Source of the DNA: CAZEZY01 sp964516635
GTDB taxonomy: Bacteria > Pseudomonadota > Gammaproteobacteria > Burkholderiales > Burkholderiaceae_C
DNA length: 13,396 bases
Direction: 5' to 3'
Assembly (NCBI GenBank): GCA_964516635.1
Contig: CAZEZY010000066.1
Coordinates: forward strand, 1 to 13,396
In this document: positions 13,001-13,396 of the stretch, piece after piece
Position numbering within the stretch: the stretch's first letter is position 1
Layout of the letters: each line of letters starts with the position of its first letter
Translations under genes and position numbers: made by a program
The notes under the pieces: model-generated
The model's input: only the letters and a program-made list of their open reading frames with translations
Database searches by the model: none
Told to the model about the DNA's origin: nothing

Positions 13001-13396
13001 TCAGAGCCCCAGTCGAGCCTTGGTATCGGCCGTGGGCCGACCCTCGGGGTCCCAGCCACGCACTTCGTAGTACTTGGGCAGCATCTCGGGGAGACGGCTG
13101 ACCACCCCTTTGCCCGGGCCGGTCTTGGCGGCTTCGGTCAGCAGGCGCTTGGGCAGGTTGTCGTCGGCCTTGGTGAAGCCCGCGGCGTTGTTGAACTCTC
13201 GCTCCATGTTCCAGATGCGTTCACCGATGTGATTCAGGTGCTCCATGGTGAACTCCTCACCACAAGCGGCCTGCACTTGCGGGGCCACATCGGCCAGGGT
13301 CCAGGCAAAGCTCGTGAACACGCAGATGCCGGCAGAGTCGAAGGCGGCGGTGGCGTCCTGGAAAGCCTTGACCAGTTCGGGCTTGCCTTCGTGTTC
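13001..13396 (-). CDS. aorB: tungsten-dependent aldehyde oxidoreductase, catalytic subunit, C-terminal part (cut by window edge)
   Basis: The reading frame is open from the window edge, so only the last 131 residues are seen. They match the C-terminal domain of aldehyde:ferredoxin oxidoreductases: DSAGICVFTSFAW, where this Cys is the expected fourth ligand of the [4Fe-4S] cluster; HIGERIWNMEREFNNAAGF; TKADDNLPKRLLTEA; and LPKYYEVRGWDPEGRPTADT, ending in LGL. These enzymes hold a tungsten bis-pyranopterin and oxidise aldehydes to acids, or run in reverse with strong reductants. The downstream flavoprotein and MoaD-like genes place it in the bacterial multi-subunit AorABC type rather than the single-subunit archaeal type. 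The start, tungstopterin-binding motifs and the other three Cys ligands lie outside the window. Confidence 0.9.
   Translation of the reverse strand, partial: EHEGKPELVKAFQDATAAFDSAGICVFTSFAWTLADVAPQVQAACGEEFTMEHLNHIGERIWNMEREFNNAAGFTKADDNLPKRLLTEAAKTGPGKGVVSRLPEMLPKYYEVRGWDPEGRPTADTKARLGL

Noticed and set aside
1..13396. tRNA or rRNA genes, CRISPR arrays, insertion sequences, phage or defence genes
   Set aside because: Looked for on both strands by eye; no cloverleaf, spaced direct repeats, transposase motifs or defence-protein signatures were seen.

Overview
The window is GC-rich, with dense genes, short intergenic gaps and strong G/C preference at third codon positions. The gene families (an infA paralogue next to rdgC-crcB, TRAP transporters, a HyuA-HyuB fusion, a type II sulfide:quinone reductase and a tungsten aldehyde oxidoreductase cluster) point to a beta-proteobacterium of the order Burkholderiales, probably Comamonadaceae (Hydrogenophaga/Acidovorax-like). 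The placement is inferred from gene content and is not proven. I see no rRNA, tRNA, CRISPR array, insertion sequence or phage gene.

Region 1 (6-7286) is a catabolic/uptake module built around a divergent promoter region at about 4333-4504. Leftward (minus strand) lie a MarR/winged-helix regulator and a 1252-residue fused hydantoinase/5-oxoprolinase. Rightward lies a complete tripartite TRAP transporter (periplasmic binding protein, small permease, large permease). The simplest reading is regulated import and ATP-dependent opening of a cyclic amide such as 5-oxoproline or a hydantoin. The hydantoinase gene carries an in-frame GC-rich palindromic repeat at about 1065-1136. It resembles an intergenic repeat family of Comamonadaceae and adds a low-complexity linker of about 30 residues inside the HyuB half.

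Region 2 (7371-9198, plus strand) is housekeeping: rdgC (RecA-modulating DNA-binding ring), crcB (fluoride channel, overlapping rdgC by 4 bases), and a TTG-initiated infA paralogue (IF-1) behind a roughly 270-base leader with a strong hairpin near its predicted 5' end.

Region 3 (9199-10965, plus strand) is a sulfide oxidation pair: a Tat-exported type II sulfide:quinone oxidoreductase and a small three-helix membrane protein. Upstream is an FNR/ANR-like box with class II promoter geometry, suggesting control by oxygen.

Region 4 (10969-13396, minus strand) is the 3' part of a tungsten-dependent aldehyde oxidoreductase operon: the C-terminus of the catalytic subunit (cut by the window edge), an FAD/NAD(H) oxidoreductase subunit, a MoaD/ThiS-like small sulfur carrier ending in Gly-Gly, and a 99-residue protein of unknown function. 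A clear intrinsic terminator or attenuator lies between the catalytic and flavoprotein genes and could set an excess of catalytic over flavin subunits. Regions 3 and 4 converge with only 3 bases between stop codons.
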